A DNA stretch of 64,000 nt from Bacteroidales bacterium (GCA_016282145.1 JAEEJZ010000060.1:1-64000); one strand, 5' to 3'; counted from the stretch's first letter, positions 28,356-38,199 are shown. The notes: generated from the sequence alone by a model not told the origin. Numbers and translations: made by a program.

Positions 28356-29100
28356 CGGCCTCCTCCCTTTGCAGCACGGTGGTGATCGCGATGATGACGA
28401 GCATCACCAGCGAGAGCGCCGCGCCGTAGTTCCACATCGAGTTATTGATATTCTCCTGGATAATGGTTCCGAAGAGTTTGATCTTGTTGTTGGTCAGGAA
28501 TTCGGAAATCGCAAAGGTCGATACCGTAGGCATAAAGACCATCATCACCCCGCTCCAGACGCCGGGCATGGACAGGGGCAGCGTCACCTTGCGGAAGACT
28601 TCCGCGGGCGTTGCACCCAGGTCCTGCGCCGCTTCCGCATAAGATTTATCCATCTTGTTGAGTTGGTTGTAGATGGGATAGATCATGAACGGCAGATAGT
28701 CGTAGCACATACCGAAGAGCAGCGTACCTTTTCCGAGCTGCACGCCGGCCATGGTGAAGAGTTCAGCGGTGGCGAGCGTACGCATCAGGGCGTTGATCCA
28801 CATCGGCAGAATGAAGAGCACTACCGTCACCGCGCTGCGGTTCAGGCGCTTGTCTGCCAGAATATAGGCTGCGGGATAGCCGATCAGGATGCAGAGGACG
28901 GTATTTTCGATGGCGACTTCGATGGAAAGGGCGAAGGTGCTGAGCGAATCGCGGTCCGAGAAGAACTTTCCCAGGTTCGCGAGCGTAAAGTGCCCGCTTC
29001 CGTCCTGCAGAGCGTACATAACGATCAGCAGCAGGGGCAGCACTACGAAGAGTACCAGGAAAATAAAGTAAGGCAATGCCCAGCCCGAACGCTTATTCAT
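28345..29100 (-). CDS. potB: Spermidine/putrescine ABC transporter permease
   Basis: '[26 protein letters not shown]' EAA loop; six TM segments; order in operon. Confidence 0.92.
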   Translation of the reverse strand: MNKRSGWALPYFIFLVLFVVLPLLLIVMYALQDGSGHFTLANLGKFFSDRDSLSTFALSIEVAIENTVLCILIGYPAAYILADKRLNRSAVTVVLFILPMWINALMRTLATAELFTMAGVQLGKGTLLFGMCYDYLPFMIYPIYNQLNKMDKSYAEAAQDLGATPAEVFRKVTLPLSMPGVWSGVMMVFMPTVSTFAISEFLTNNKIKLFGTIIQENINNSMWNYGAALSLVMLVIIAITTVLQREEADES

Positions 29101-30487
29101 CGGCCGAAACCACTATGGAAAGTTTGATGTCTTCAGGAAGGATACGGATGCCGACGAAATCTCCCTTGTCCCAGATGTCGTTGGTATCCACCCAGATATG
29201 GTCTCCGTCTTCGGTCTTGACGGTCAGGTGGTAGTGGTCTCCCTTGTAGAGGATGGCCACGATATTTCCGGTCAGGGCCGCACCCTCCTCGTGGTCGAGC
29301 AGGTCCACTTTGTCAAAGCGCACTTCTGCGCGGACGGCATCGCCTTCGGCAAAGCCCTCGGTATTGCACTCGAATTCGGTATCCAGGAAGGATACCCGGC
29401 CCTCTGCGACCACGCGGGCGTCAAAACTGTTGAGGCGGCGTTCCTTTTTCATGACCTGGATATCGTCCGGGTCGATATAGAGCATCACCTCGCTCCCCAC
29501 GGGATAAGGGTCGTAGTCCTGGATCATCAGTTCGTAACCGGTGTCGGTATCCACCCACATCTCGTAATGCACTCCCTTGAAGATGCAGGAATTCACCTTG
29601 GCGGTGAACTGGCACTTGGCGGGGTCGGTGGTGAAATAGATGTCCTCGGGACGCACCACGACATCGACGGAGACGTTCTCGCCGAAACCTTCGTCCACGC
29701 AGTCGAATTCGTGCTTGATGAAGGCTACGCGGCGGTCGCGGAACATCTTGCCGTTGAGGATGTTGCTGTCTCCGATGAAATCGGCCACGAAGGCGTTCAC
29801 CGGTTCGTTATAGATATCGATGGGCGTACCGATCTGCTGGATACGGCCTTCGTTCATCACGACGATGGTATCGCTGAGGGTCAGTGCCTCTTCCTGGTCG
29901 TGCGTCACATAGATGAAGGTAATGCCGAGTTTCTTGTGCATTTCCTTCAGTTCGATCTGCATGTCCTTGCGCATCTTCAGGTCGAGGGCGGCAAGGGGTT
30001 CGTCCAGCAACAGCACGCGCGGCTGGTTGATCAGCGCCCGGGCGATGGCCACCCGCTGCTGCTGACCGCCGGAAAGCGAGTTGACGTCGCGGTCCTCATA
30101 ATCGGACATGCTCACCAACTTCAGCACTTTCTTTACCCGCTTCTCGATTTCCGCCTCCGGGACCTTCTGCAATTTCAGGCCGAAGGCCACGTTGTCGTAC
30201 ACGTCCAGATGAGGGAAAAGCGCATAGCGCTGGAAAACCGTATTGAGGGGCCTCCGATAGGGCGGAACGTCGGAAATGTCGTTGCCGTCCAGCAGGATGC
30301 GGCCCTGCGTAGGCTGCAGGAATCCGGCAATCAGACGCAAGAGCGTCGTCTTGCCGCAACCGGAAGGTCCGAGGAGCGTGATGAACTCTCCCTTGCGGAC
30401 GTAAAGGTTGATGTCGTGCAGTACTTGTTTGTCTCCGTAGAACTGGGAGAGACCCTCGATGTTGATAATCGGGTTCTTTGGCGTCAT
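29093..30487 (-). CDS. potA: Spermidine/putrescine ABC transporter ATPase with extended C-terminus (two TOBE-like domains)
   Basis: Walker [10 protein letters not shown], signature LSGGQQQR, Walker [13 protein letters not shown]; two C-terminal TOBE-like repeats. Confidence 0.94.
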   Translation of the reverse strand: MTPKNPIINIEGLSQFYGDKQVLHDINLYVRKGEFITLLGPSGCGKTTLLRLIAGFLQPTQGRILLDGNDISDVPPYRRPLNTVFQRYALFPHLDVYDNVAFGLKLQKVPEAEIEKRVKKVLKLVSMSDYEDRDVNSLSGGQQQRVAIARALINQPRVLLLDEPLAALDLKMRKDMQIELKEMHKKLGITFIYVTHDQEEALTLSDTIVVMNEGRIQQIGTPIDIYNEPVNAFVADFIGDSNILNGKMFRDRRVAFIKHEFDCVDEGFGENVSVDVVVRPEDIYFTTDPAKCQFTAKVNSCIFKGVHYEMWVDTDTGYELMIQDYDPYPVGSEVMLYIDPDDIQVMKKERRLNSFDARVVAEGRVSFLDTEFECNTEGFAEGDAVRAEVRFDKVDLLDHEEGAALTGNIVAILYKGDHYHLTVKTEDGDHIWVDTNDIWDKGDFVGIRILPEDIKLSIVVSADE

Positions 30488-31491
30488 TTCCAGAGTTTGA
30501 AAACAAGATCATACGAGAGTCCCGCGCTGGCCGTCACGTTCTGATAGAAACGGTCCCAACCGGCCGTCGCGTAAACGCGGAGATTCTGGCTGTTCCGGAG
30601 GGGATACCAGTGAATGCCACCGCCGGCGATCCAGTTATGGCCTTTCAGGGCGCTGTATTCGTAAATGCCTTTGGCAAAGACATCCACTTTTTCGTTGTTA
30701 TCGGTGAAGTTCAATTCCGCGATGCCGACGTGGCCCGGGCTCAGGAGCGGGAACTCATCGCCGTTGCCGCCTACGCCGTAACGATAGGACAGATCCAGCC
30801 GGAAATTGTCATTGAGCGCAAAGCGGTTGGAAATATCGACGACAGGAATCAGGTGGGCCCGGTCAGCCGGATTGTCCTGGAAGAGGGCGACACCCCAGAT
30901 CGGGCTCCAGGGGCCGATACTGCCGCACCAACGCAGCGCCCAGGTGAAAAGGCCGCTGGCAAAGGTGCGCTCGCCGAAGGGGGAACTCACCATCTGCACG
31001 TCGATGCTGTTGTCTTCCCAGGGTAGGTCGAAAGCCATGGAGGCACCCCACTGATAAGCGGGAAGGCCGTTCCACTGTGAAGACATCAGGGCCGAATGGC
31101 AATACACGTCGTACGGGTCGTACTCCCAGCCGCCGAGGTGGATGACGTCCTTTCCGAGCGTAAGGGAGAACCAGCCTGTCTTATAGGTAAAGTACAGGAA
31201 ATCCAGCCAGTTGTTGGTATTGGAATAGAAAAAAGTATCCTTATAAAGCCCCACAGGGTCTGTTGAAAGCCAGTGATTGCAAACAAAGAAAGAAAAGTGG
31301 TCCGAGATGTCACCTTCGAAGAAGGAGTATAGAGAAGTTTCTCCGAGAATGTCCGGAAAAGAGAAATTGTGTTCTTCTCCGCCTGTCGAAAAGACCGGAC
31401 TGGCTTCCAAACGGGGAACGAACTTAAGCTCTTGCGAGTGCGCAAGCAAGCAGGGCAGCAGCACTGCCGTCGTTAAAAGGAGTTTTTTCAT
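30484..31491 (-). CDS. Predicted outer-membrane beta-barrel protein, first gene of the pot operon
   Basis: Signal peptide [20 protein letters not shown]; alternating amphipathic strands, C-terminal strand ending in 'YDLVFKLWK'; ATGA overlap with potA. Confidence 0.75.
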   Translation of the reverse strand: MKKLLLTTAVLLPCLLAHSQELKFVPRLEASPVFSTGGEEHNFSFPDILGETSLYSFFEGDISDHFSFFVCNHWLSTDPVGLYKDTFFYSNTNNWLDFLYFTYKTGWFSLTLGKDVIHLGGWEYDPYDVYCHSALMSSQWNGLPAYQWGASMAFDLPWEDNSIDVQMVSSPFGERTFASGLFTWALRWCGSIGPWSPIWGVALFQDNPADRAHLIPVVDISNRFALNDNFRLDLSYRYGVGGNGDEFPLLSPGHVGIAELNFTDNNEKVDVFAKGIYEYSALKGHNWIAGGGIHWYPLRNSQNLRVYATAGWDRFYQNVTASAGLSYDLVFKLWK

Positions 31492-31528
31492 TTCTACCCA
31501 TAAAAAGGGGTTTGGTTATACTTAGGCG

Positions 31529-31536
31529 CAAATGTA
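31529..31536 (-). promoter_or_regulatory. -7 element TACATTTG for the OMP-pot operon
   Basis: Reverse complement of CAAATGTA; leader about 37 nt. Confidence 0.45.
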
Positions 31537-31561
31537 TGAAAAAAAATCCGATTTTTGTTCA

Positions 31562-31569
31562 TAAATTTG
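31562..31569 (+). promoter_or_regulatory. -7 element TAAATTTG immediately upstream of deformylase ATG
   Basis: TAnnTTTG match, only 5 nt before ATG 31575. Confidence 0.4.
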
Positions 31570-31574
31570 CCCTC

Positions 31575-32159
31575 ATGAGACAAATGATAGCACTATTCGC
31601 CGCAACGCTGCTTCTGGGGGGTTGCTGGTCGGCACGTGAAAGGCAGATTATCGCGGACGGAGACGGTCTGATGCGCGTTTTACAGGTGACGGAGCCCTAT
31701 GACAGCGTCGTCCTCCGCGCAGTGAGTATCGAGTTCCAGGCATCGATGCTGAACAGCGCCACTTACCGGAGGCTCTGCGAACGGATGCTGCTGACCGTGC
31801 AGGATCCCGAGCACGAGGGCGTAGGCATCGCCGCACCGCAGGTGGGCATCAACCGCCGCCTGGTGGCCGTACAGCGCTTCGACAAGGAGGGAGAACCCTT
31901 CGAATTCTACCCCAACCTGCGCATCCTCACCGCACGTGGCGATTCAGTCGCCGGACCGGAGGGCTGCCTTTCCGTTCCCGGGCTGCGGGGCATCGTGCGC
32001 CGTTCGCGCGACATCGACGTGCGCTACCTGAATCCCGCCACGCTGCGGGATACGATGGAACGGGTGACCGGCTTCACGGCAGTGATTTTCCAGCACGAAG
32101 CGGATCACCTCGCAGGTATTTTCTATACCGACAAGGCCGATTCGCTGTTTACTGAATAA
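31575..32159 (+). CDS. def: Peptide deformylase with lipoprotein-type signal sequence
   Basis: GVGIAAPQ, EGCLSVP and QHEADHL (all three PDF metal-site motifs); N-terminus MRQMIALFAATLLLGGC. Alternative in-frame start 31536. Confidence 0.88.
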   Translation: MRQMIALFAATLLLGGCWSARERQIIADGDGLMRVLQVTEPYDSVVLRAVSIEFQASMLNSATYRRLCERMLLTVQDPEHEGVGIAAPQVGINRRLVAVQRFDKEGEPFEFYPNLRILTARGDSVAGPEGCLSVPGLRGIVRRSRDIDVRYLNPATLRDTMERVTGFTAVIFQHEADHLAGIFYTDKADSLFTE

Positions 32160-33870
32160 AAAAATCAGAAGCTGCCAATTGCGTTGCCTGCGCAGCAACG
32201 ATCTCGACCATCCTCTCCTGCAGCCACATTTTCTGGCCGTCCGCAGACTGCTTGTAGAACTGCATCAGATAGCGTCCTGCCTCCATATTGCGGACAAAGC
32301 AGCCGCCGGGGGCGACGACGCTCCATAGCGCGTCATAATCCGGCGTGTCCTTTTTCGGGTCTTTTCCCTCGGCCCAGAAGCGGAGGGCGACGCAGGAGGC
32401 GGCATCGGCGTAGTCGTTGCTCAACTGCAGCTGTCCGGTCTGCACGCGTCCGGGGCTCAGGAGGCGGATCTTCCGCTGAGTGCTGCTCAGTGCGCCGTAA
32501 TGATCTTTCCAGCAGCCCGCTCCGACCGTAGTGGAACGGAAGTACATGGAAGTATAGATGCTCGTGGCGCCGATGCGCAGGACCGGCTGCAGCATGCTGC
32601 TCGGGAACAGACGCCAAACCCAGCTGGACTCCAGATCGTCGCGGCCCGTCCGGCAGATGGCGGCTTCGGAGGGATAGATTTCCGTCCGGTGCATATAGCC
32701 CAATTGCTCCGAGGGCACCGTAAACAGGTAATTCACCACCCCGTCTGCACTGTTGTTTTCGATATTCAGATCCGGCAGCGTCCCCGTCCGCTGTCCTTTA
32801 TGCTGGAGCGGGGCGGCGACGGTCAGCGCCGTGGAACGCCTGGCCGTGACGGGACCTTCGGTGATGGCACCGGATTCCAGATTCCAGTCAAAATCGGGTT
32901 CGAAACTCTCCCCTGCCTCTGCACTCCCCGGCAGCGGCTTCTGCTCGAAGCCGTCAGCCCCTTGCGGACCGGCTCCCAGGTCGAAACTGAAGCCCACGCG
33001 GCGCATTTCATAGCCGCAGAATTTGGTGCGGATACCGCCTGAGGTGGAGACGGCGACATCGCAGAACATCGGCGCATTGTTGATGCTCAGCGACGCGTGG
33101 CAGAGATACCAGTCACGATCCGTTCCGGAAACGGGCCAGGAGGTGAAGTGGGCGGTCATCTGCGAGAGCACGTCCAGCGTATCCGCCTTATAGGGATGGA
33201 TGCAGCTGACAGTATCGTTCAGGGCCAGGAAAAAAGTATGGTCGTATTGCTGGCAGGCCAGGTTGCGTTCAAAGACAAGGGGATCCCCGCTGCCGATGAC
33301 ATAGGGTTCCGGCATAGTGTCGGCGCCGATGTGCGCATTCACCCAGGAGACGAAGGGATTCAGCCAGGAATTGTAATCCTGCGACCAGGGGTCCCTGACG
33401 TGCGGGGCGTCCATGTCGTAGAGCCAGCCGCGATTGGAAAAAGCACAGAGCAGGATGCTGTCGTCCTCGGAAGGGACGGCGGGGAAGACGATGCCTTTCT
33501 TCTCGCACCACTCGGAGAGCCAGGCATAATCGGGCTGGACGACGGAGATGATGACGCCGTTGTGATAGGCCGTCTCGATGAGGGTATCCGCGGGCATGGT
33601 GCCGCTCTCGGTCAGGAAGCCGGAGCCGATGATGACCATCGCGCTGTTTTCCACCAAATCCCCTTCCGGCAGGTGCGTACGCGCCTTCAGCGCATTCTGC
33701 AGGTTTGACGGGATGCTGCCCCTGAAGGCTACCGGCGCAGAGATGACCTGGTTATCGGGCGCAAGCCGGCTGTACTTCGGTTTCTTCGGGACCAATTCAT
33801 CGAAAAAGTTATCCCGCTGGCAAGAGGCAAGCGCCAGCGCGGCAAGCAAAAGGAGCAAAAAGCGTTTCAT
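32149..33870 (-). CDS. Lipoprotein of unknown function
   Basis: Lipobox LALASCQ; no family recognised; 1-nt overlap (TGATG) with the upstream gene. Confidence 0.75.
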   Translation of the reverse strand: MKRFLLLLLAALALASCQRDNFFDELVPKKPKYSRLAPDNQVISAPVAFRGSIPSNLQNALKARTHLPEGDLVENSAMVIIGSGFLTESGTMPADTLIETAYHNGVIISVVQPDYAWLSEWCEKKGIVFPAVPSEDDSILLCAFSNRGWLYDMDAPHVRDPWSQDYNSWLNPFVSWVNAHIGADTMPEPYVIGSGDPLVFERNLACQQYDHTFFLALNDTVSCIHPYKADTLDVLSQMTAHFTSWPVSGTDRDWYLCHASLSINNAPMFCDVAVSTSGGIRTKFCGYEMRRVGFSFDLGAGPQGADGFEQKPLPGSAEAGESFEPDFDWNLESGAITEGPVTARRSTALTVAAPLQHKGQRTGTLPDLNIENNSADGVVNYLFTVPSEQLGYMHRTEIYPSEAAICRTGRDDLESSWVWRLFPSSMLQPVLRIGATSIYTSMYFRSTTVGAGCWKDHYGALSSTQRKIRLLSPGRVQTGQLQLSNDYADAASCVALRFWAEGKDPKKDTPDYDALWSVVAPGGCFVRNMEAGRYLMQFYKQSADGQKMWLQERMVEIVAAQATQLAASDFFIQ

Positions 33871-35990
33871 CAGAAGCCTTTGAGGTCGCGGAGTTTTCCG
33901 TCAATCTTGTTCTGGTAACCCGTGAAGGTGATTTCCGTATCGGCAGGATCGACGCAATAGTTCTGCGTGAAGTGCTTGCCCGGAATCTTCTTGAGTTCGC
34001 GGATGGATTTGCAGAGGGCGGTGAAGCGGGTGGATTCTTCGAGGGTCTCCGCATAGGAGAGGATCTTGTCGAAGTCGCGGGCGTTCAGGGCATCCCAGAG
34101 ACCGGGAACCTCCCCGAAGGATTCCATCTTCCCCTTCTCCCACTTCGCGCTGTGGTCCAGATAGAGTACCAGGTCGGGAGAAGCCTTGACGACCGACGCC
34201 TTGCGCTCGGCTTCAGCCTTTTCCTCCGCCGCCTTGCGCTCGGCCTCCGCCTTGGCTTCGGCTGCCTGACGCTCCGCAGCCTCCTTGGCCGCCGCTTCCG
34301 CCCTGGCGAGCGAATCCTTGCGGGCCTTGGCCGCATTCCTGGCATCGGCCTCCGCTGTCTTGGCCGCCGCTTCCGCGCGGGCGATGGAGTCCTTCTCCGC
34401 CTTGGCCCTTTCGCGGGCGGCGATCTTCGCCTGACGCGCCGCTTCCTTGCGGGCCTTTATCGCAGCCCTGCGGGCCGCCCTTTCTTCCTGGCGGGCCTTC
34501 TTGGCAGCCAGTTTGGCCGCTTTCTTTGCATCCGCAGCCCTCTGCGCCTCGGCCTTGCGGTCTTCGGTCGTCAAGACGGGCATCGTCTGCACGGGAACGG
34601 CCAGGGAATCGGACCACTCCCCTCCGGCAAGGGAATCGGGAACGACAGCGAGCGCCGTCGCAGTCTGCGCCGAGCGGAGCATGGAATTCTCCGCCCGCAG
34701 GCGGTCGATGGTACCGGAAGTCAGCGACGAGCCGATCAGCCAGCCCAGCAGCAGGCCTGCCGCCACGCCGCAGAGGCCCCATAGCAGGGTCTTGCGCTTG
34801 TCATTCTGCGTCTCGGGACGATATTTCAGATAGTTGGTGACATTGGGAACGGGAGCGCCGTCGGCATCGTAGCCGCGCACGGGAGAGAGCTCCAGCGGGG
34901 TTTCGGAGACCAGTTGGAGGCGTTCGTCGTCAAAGCCTTCCAGCGGGAGGACGAAGGTGTAGGAGTAGGTTTTTTTCTCCAGTGTTACGGTGACGGGGAC
35001 GGAAAGGTCCATTTCGCCGTCGAAGGTATTGAAGCCCTCGCAACTGACCACGACGGGCACAGCATGGATGTTGCTTTCCTTCACGGCCAGCATCATCCCC
35101 TTTTCCAGGATCTTGTTGTTGACCCGGAGGGTATAATCCTGCACGTCGCAGAACTGCTCGTTCTTGACGGCGATCGAATCGTAAGTCACATATTTGAAGA
35201 CCTCTTCCAAATCGAGGGGCTGTACCTGGGGCTGCGCCGGATCCACGTCGATCAGGCGTTCCACGCTCTTGTAGCCGGCCCTTTTCCAAATCAGGCGCAC
35301 GCGTGAGCCCTCCGCGAAACTGCGGGGCGTCTCGAAGGCCTCACCATCGGCATAGGGACGGAAGCCGAAACGCTCCTCCGGAGGGAAGAGCACGACGCTG
35401 CCCAGCAGGTTCGAGTTGCTGAGGTCGGAGCCGCGGTCCACGCGGATGCCGGAGGCCTTGTCGATGAAGAATACTTCCTTGAAGCGTTGATACTCCGGCT
35501 GGGAGATGCAGTTCCCGAACAGGTCCGCCAACTGGTAGCGGCAGCCTTCTCCGTAGTAGCGGTAAGCGACGGAATCGCCACTGGACTTGTAAAGGGCCAT
35601 TGCAACGGGACTCAGGGGATATTCCCTGCCGAAGAGTTCCTGCAGCCGGTTGCCGTCGGGCGAGCCGATAGCCAGTTCTTCGCCGGTAACTTCCAGGACC
35701 CGGGCCAGTTCCTCCCCGCTGATCGTGATGTTCAGGGGAAGGTAAATCCACGCCGTCATGATTTCTCCCGGGCGGCTTTCCGTCTGGCTGATGACCGCCA
35801 GAAGATTGCCCGCCTGGTTGGAACTGAGCATCAGCACCCGGTTTCCGGGGTTGAAGTCGGAAAGGGAGCGGAGGTCGTCGCGCAGGTCACGGATATAACG
35901 TGTCCAGAACGTATCTTCGTTAACACCGATCCCGAAGGCGAATCCCCCCTGGGAGCGGGTTATTTTAAGGCCTAACTTCGCTACTGCCAT
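33870..35990 (-). CDS. Unknown protein: about 400-aa N-terminal region, one TM segment, long Ala/Lys/Glu-rich helix, short C-terminal domain
   Basis: TM 'TLLWGLCGVAAGLLLGWLIGSSL', then low-complexity helix ('AKKAAKLAAKKARQEERAARRAAIKARKEAARQAK...'). Confidence 0.75.
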   Translation of the reverse strand: MAVAKLGLKITRSQGGFAFGIGVNEDTFWTRYIRDLRDDLRSLSDFNPGNRVLMLSSNQAGNLLAVISQTESRPGEIMTAWIYLPLNITISGEELARVLEVTGEELAIGSPDGNRLQELFGREYPLSPVAMALYKSSGDSVAYRYYGEGCRYQLADLFGNCISQPEYQRFKEVFFIDKASGIRVDRGSDLSNSNLLGSVVLFPPEERFGFRPYADGEAFETPRSFAEGSRVRLIWKRAGYKSVERLIDVDPAQPQVQPLDLEEVFKYVTYDSIAVKNEQFCDVQDYTLRVNNKILEKGMMLAVKESNIHAVPVVVSCEGFNTFDGEMDLSVPVTVTLEKKTYSYTFVLPLEGFDDERLQLVSETPLELSPVRGYDADGAPVPNVTNYLKYRPETQNDKRKTLLWGLCGVAAGLLLGWLIGSSLTSGTIDRLRAENSMLRSAQTATALAVVPDSLAGGEWSDSLAVPVQTMPVLTTEDRKAEAQRAADAKKAAKLAAKKARQEERAARRAAIKARKEAARQAKIAARERAKAEKDSIARAEAAAKTAEADARNAAKARKDSLARAEAAAKEAAERQAAEAKAEAERKAAEEKAEAERKASVVKASPDLVLYLDHSAKWEKGKMESFGEVPGLWDALNARDFDKILSYAETLEESTRFTALCKSIRELKKIPGKHFTQNYCVDPADTEITFTGYQNKIDGKLRDLKGF
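34190..34562 (-). repeat. Low-complexity Ala/Lys/Glu/Arg-rich coding segment with internal repeats
   Basis: Repeated units KDSIARAEAAAK / KDSLARAEAAAK and AEAERKA in the translated protein. Confidence 0.8.
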
Positions 35991-36009
35991 AGTATCTTGC
36001 TAATTTTGG

Positions 36010-36040
36010 CAAATTTACAGAAAGAATATCAAAAAGGCAA
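36010..36040 (-). promoter_or_regulatory. Promoter for the TolA-like/lipoprotein pair
   Basis: Minus strand TTG (36038-36040), N20, TAAATTTG (36010-36017); 19 nt before ATG at 35990. Confidence 0.55.
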
Positions 36041-36044
36041 GGGG

Positions 36045-36926
36045 TTATTTCACGCGCAAACTGCGCCCGACCCGGAGGGTCGTCGTCTCAGTGATGCCGT
36101 TGAGCCGGCAGATGGCCCGGACACTTGTATGGTATCTCGCAGCGATGCGCGAAAGCGTGTCTCCAGAGCGGATGGTATGATATTTCCGGGCCGCTGCTTC
36201 CAGCCGGGCAAGCCGCTGCCGTTCCTCTTCGGCAAGCCGCTTCTGCTCGGCGATGCGTGCCACCCGGGCAAGGTAGATTTCCCGCTGCTCCCCCACCGAG
36301 GCGGAGTGGTGCTGCGCCGCAGGGGCCAGACGGCTCCGGTCCAGCACGCAGAACGGAACCTTGAGCAAGCCTGCAGGGAAATCGATGACGCGCACCGGAT
36401 CCAGCGCAAGGCCGTCATAACGCAATTCGAAATGCAGGTGCGGGCCGGCTTCGGCAAGGCTGTCCGCTTCGGCAATCAGGTCGCCCGCGTGCACGGTCGC
36501 ACCCTCGCTGACACGGCGGGCACGCACGTTCGCATAAAGTGTTTCCAGCCCTCCGGGGTGCTGGATGCGGATGACGCCGCCGTAAGCGGGATGATCATCG
36601 GCCGAAAGGGTGACGATACCGTCGAAGGCGGCGGAAACGGGCCGGCCGGCCTTCGTCGCCAGATCCACACCCGTATGCTGCAAGCCGTCTATTTCGCCGA
36701 AAGGGGTAAAGACGCGCGCCTGCAGCGGGCAGCAGAATTTTCCTTCAAGGAGAATGGCGAGACGCGTATCAGAATCGAAACTCGCACTGTCCCGCGGTTC
36801 CAGCGCCCAACTGCGGTCGCTGCGGAGCACCAGCATACGCGCCGGGTCCGAGGTCGCCAGCGAATCCACGACATAGGTCGCAGGCGATGCCGCCAGCAGG
36901 ACGGAGACGAGAAGACTAAATAGCAT
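36045..36926 (-). CDS. M23 family metallopeptidase with C-terminal LysM domain
   Basis: 'HTGVDLA' and 'HLHFEL' LytM motifs; LysM 'YHTIRSGDTLSRIAARYHTSVRAICRLNGI'. Confidence 0.92.
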   Translation of the reverse strand: MLFSLLVSVLLAASPATYVVDSLATSDPARMLVLRSDRSWALEPRDSASFDSDTRLAILLEGKFCCPLQARVFTPFGEIDGLQHTGVDLATKAGRPVSAAFDGIVTLSADDHPAYGGVIRIQHPGGLETLYANVRARRVSEGATVHAGDLIAEADSLAEAGPHLHFELRYDGLALDPVRVIDFPAGLLKVPFCVLDRSRLAPAAQHHSASVGEQREIYLARVARIAEQKRLAEEERQRLARLEAAARKYHTIRSGDTLSRIAARYHTSVRAICRLNGITETTTLRVGRSLRVK

Positions 36927-37347
36927 TGGCGTCAGCGCTTACCGGAAAATCGGGAACGATGGCGTGGTTGGGCTCGCTCACCGATTCTATCTTGTAAACG
37001 ATATAGCGCTGCATACCCCGCCAAGGCAGGGCGCCACGATATTCCTTATAACGGATTTCCACGATTTTCCCGCTGCACCGCATCAACTTTTCCGCCACCT
37101 GCGGATCCTTTACCGAGAAGTTGAATTCATTGGACTGGAGAGAGCCGCTCTTGCGGGAATTGAAGCCGCTCTGGATCAGCCGGCCTTCGTAGGTTTTCCA
37201 CACCCAGCCCTTGTAAACGACCTGGTTGAGTTCACCGGCCTTGACGCCTTCGCCGAGCACGAACCAGTAACGGAAGTAGCAGAAAACACCTAGCCCTACC
37301 ACCAGCAGGACCAGCAGCCAGATCAGAATTTTTTTGAACGTTTTCAT
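36916..37347 (-). CDS. Conserved-type hypothetical protein with one N-terminal TM
   Basis: MKTFKKILIWLLVLLVVGLGVFCYF; 11-nt overlap with the M23 gene suggests an operon. Confidence 0.7.
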   Translation of the reverse strand: MKTFKKILIWLLVLLVVGLGVFCYFRYWFVLGEGVKAGELNQVVYKGWVWKTYEGRLIQSGFNSRKSGSLQSNEFNFSVKDPQVAEKLMRCSGKIVEIRYKEYRGALPWRGMQRYIVYKIESVSEPNHAIVPDFPVSADANAI

Positions 37348-37393
37348 GGTCTGCGAAGTTACGGATTGTCCGGCAGATTTGCAAAATATTGTC

Positions 37394-37401
37394 TATCTTT
37401 G
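37394..37401 (+). promoter_or_regulatory. -7 element TATCTTTG for exonuclease III
   Basis: TAnnTTTG match 16 nt before ATG 37418. Confidence 0.5.
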
Positions 37402-37417
37402 GGAGGAAAATCACAGG

Positions 37418-38176
37418 ATGATGAAACTGATCAGTTGGAATGTAAACGGACTAAGGGCCGTAGCGGGCAAGGGATTTGCCGATATTTTTCTGAATCTGGA
37501 CGCCGATTACTTCTGCCTGCAGGAGACGAAACTGCAGGCGGGGCAGATTGACTTGGAATTCCCGGGGTGGCAATCCTGGTGGAATTACGCCGACAAAAAA
37601 GGCTATTCCGGAACGGCGATCTACGGCAAACACGACCCTGTGGCCGTAAGTTATGGCATCGGCGTGGATGAATTCGACCACGAAGGCCGGGTGATCACGC
37701 TGGATACCGGGGACTTCTTCCTGGTGAATGTCTATACACCCAACGCCCAGGACGGATTGAGACGGCTGGACTGGCGTATGGCCTGGGAAGACGCCTTCCG
37801 GGAGTACCTGCTGTCCCTGACCGCGAAGAAGGGCGTCGTCGTCTGCGGGGATATGAATGTCGCGCATCAGGAAATCGACCTCAAAAATCCCGCGACCAAC
37901 CATTTCAACCCCGGTTTTTCCGATGAAGAGCGCGAGAAGATGAGCCGGCTGCTCGCTTCCGGATTCCACGACAGTTGGCGCGAGGCGCATCCGCAGGAAG
38001 CGAAGTATTCCTGGTGGTCGTACCGCATGGCGGCGCGGGAGCGGAACGTCGGCTGGCGGATCGATTATTTTCTCGTTTCAGACGCCCTGGCACCCCACAT
38101 CTGTGGCACAGACATCCACAATGACATTTACGGTTCGGACCACTGCCCGGTAGAACTGCAACTCTCCCTGAAATAA
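37418..38176 (+). CDS. xth: Exodeoxyribonuclease III (cytosolic EEP family)
   Basis: MKLISWNVNGLRAV, FCLQETKLQ, VCGDMNVAH, RIDYFLVSD, GSDHCPVEL. Confidence 0.93.
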   Translation: MMKLISWNVNGLRAVAGKGFADIFLNLDADYFCLQETKLQAGQIDLEFPGWQSWWNYADKKGYSGTAIYGKHDPVAVSYGIGVDEFDHEGRVITLDTGDFFLVNVYTPNAQDGLRRLDWRMAWEDAFREYLLSLTAKKGVVVCGDMNVAHQEIDLKNPATNHFNPGFSDEEREKMSRLLASGFHDSWREAHPQEAKYSWWSYRMAARERNVGWRIDYFLVSDALAPHICGTDIHNDIYGSDHCPVELQLSLK

Positions 38177-38199
38177 GTTGCCGCAGCAGGGCTGGCAGT

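Noticed and set aside
37418-38176. Exonuclease III considered as a fourth member of the EEP-PUL system
   Set aside because: No signal sequence, 13 kb away, and matches the housekeeping DNA-repair enzyme.
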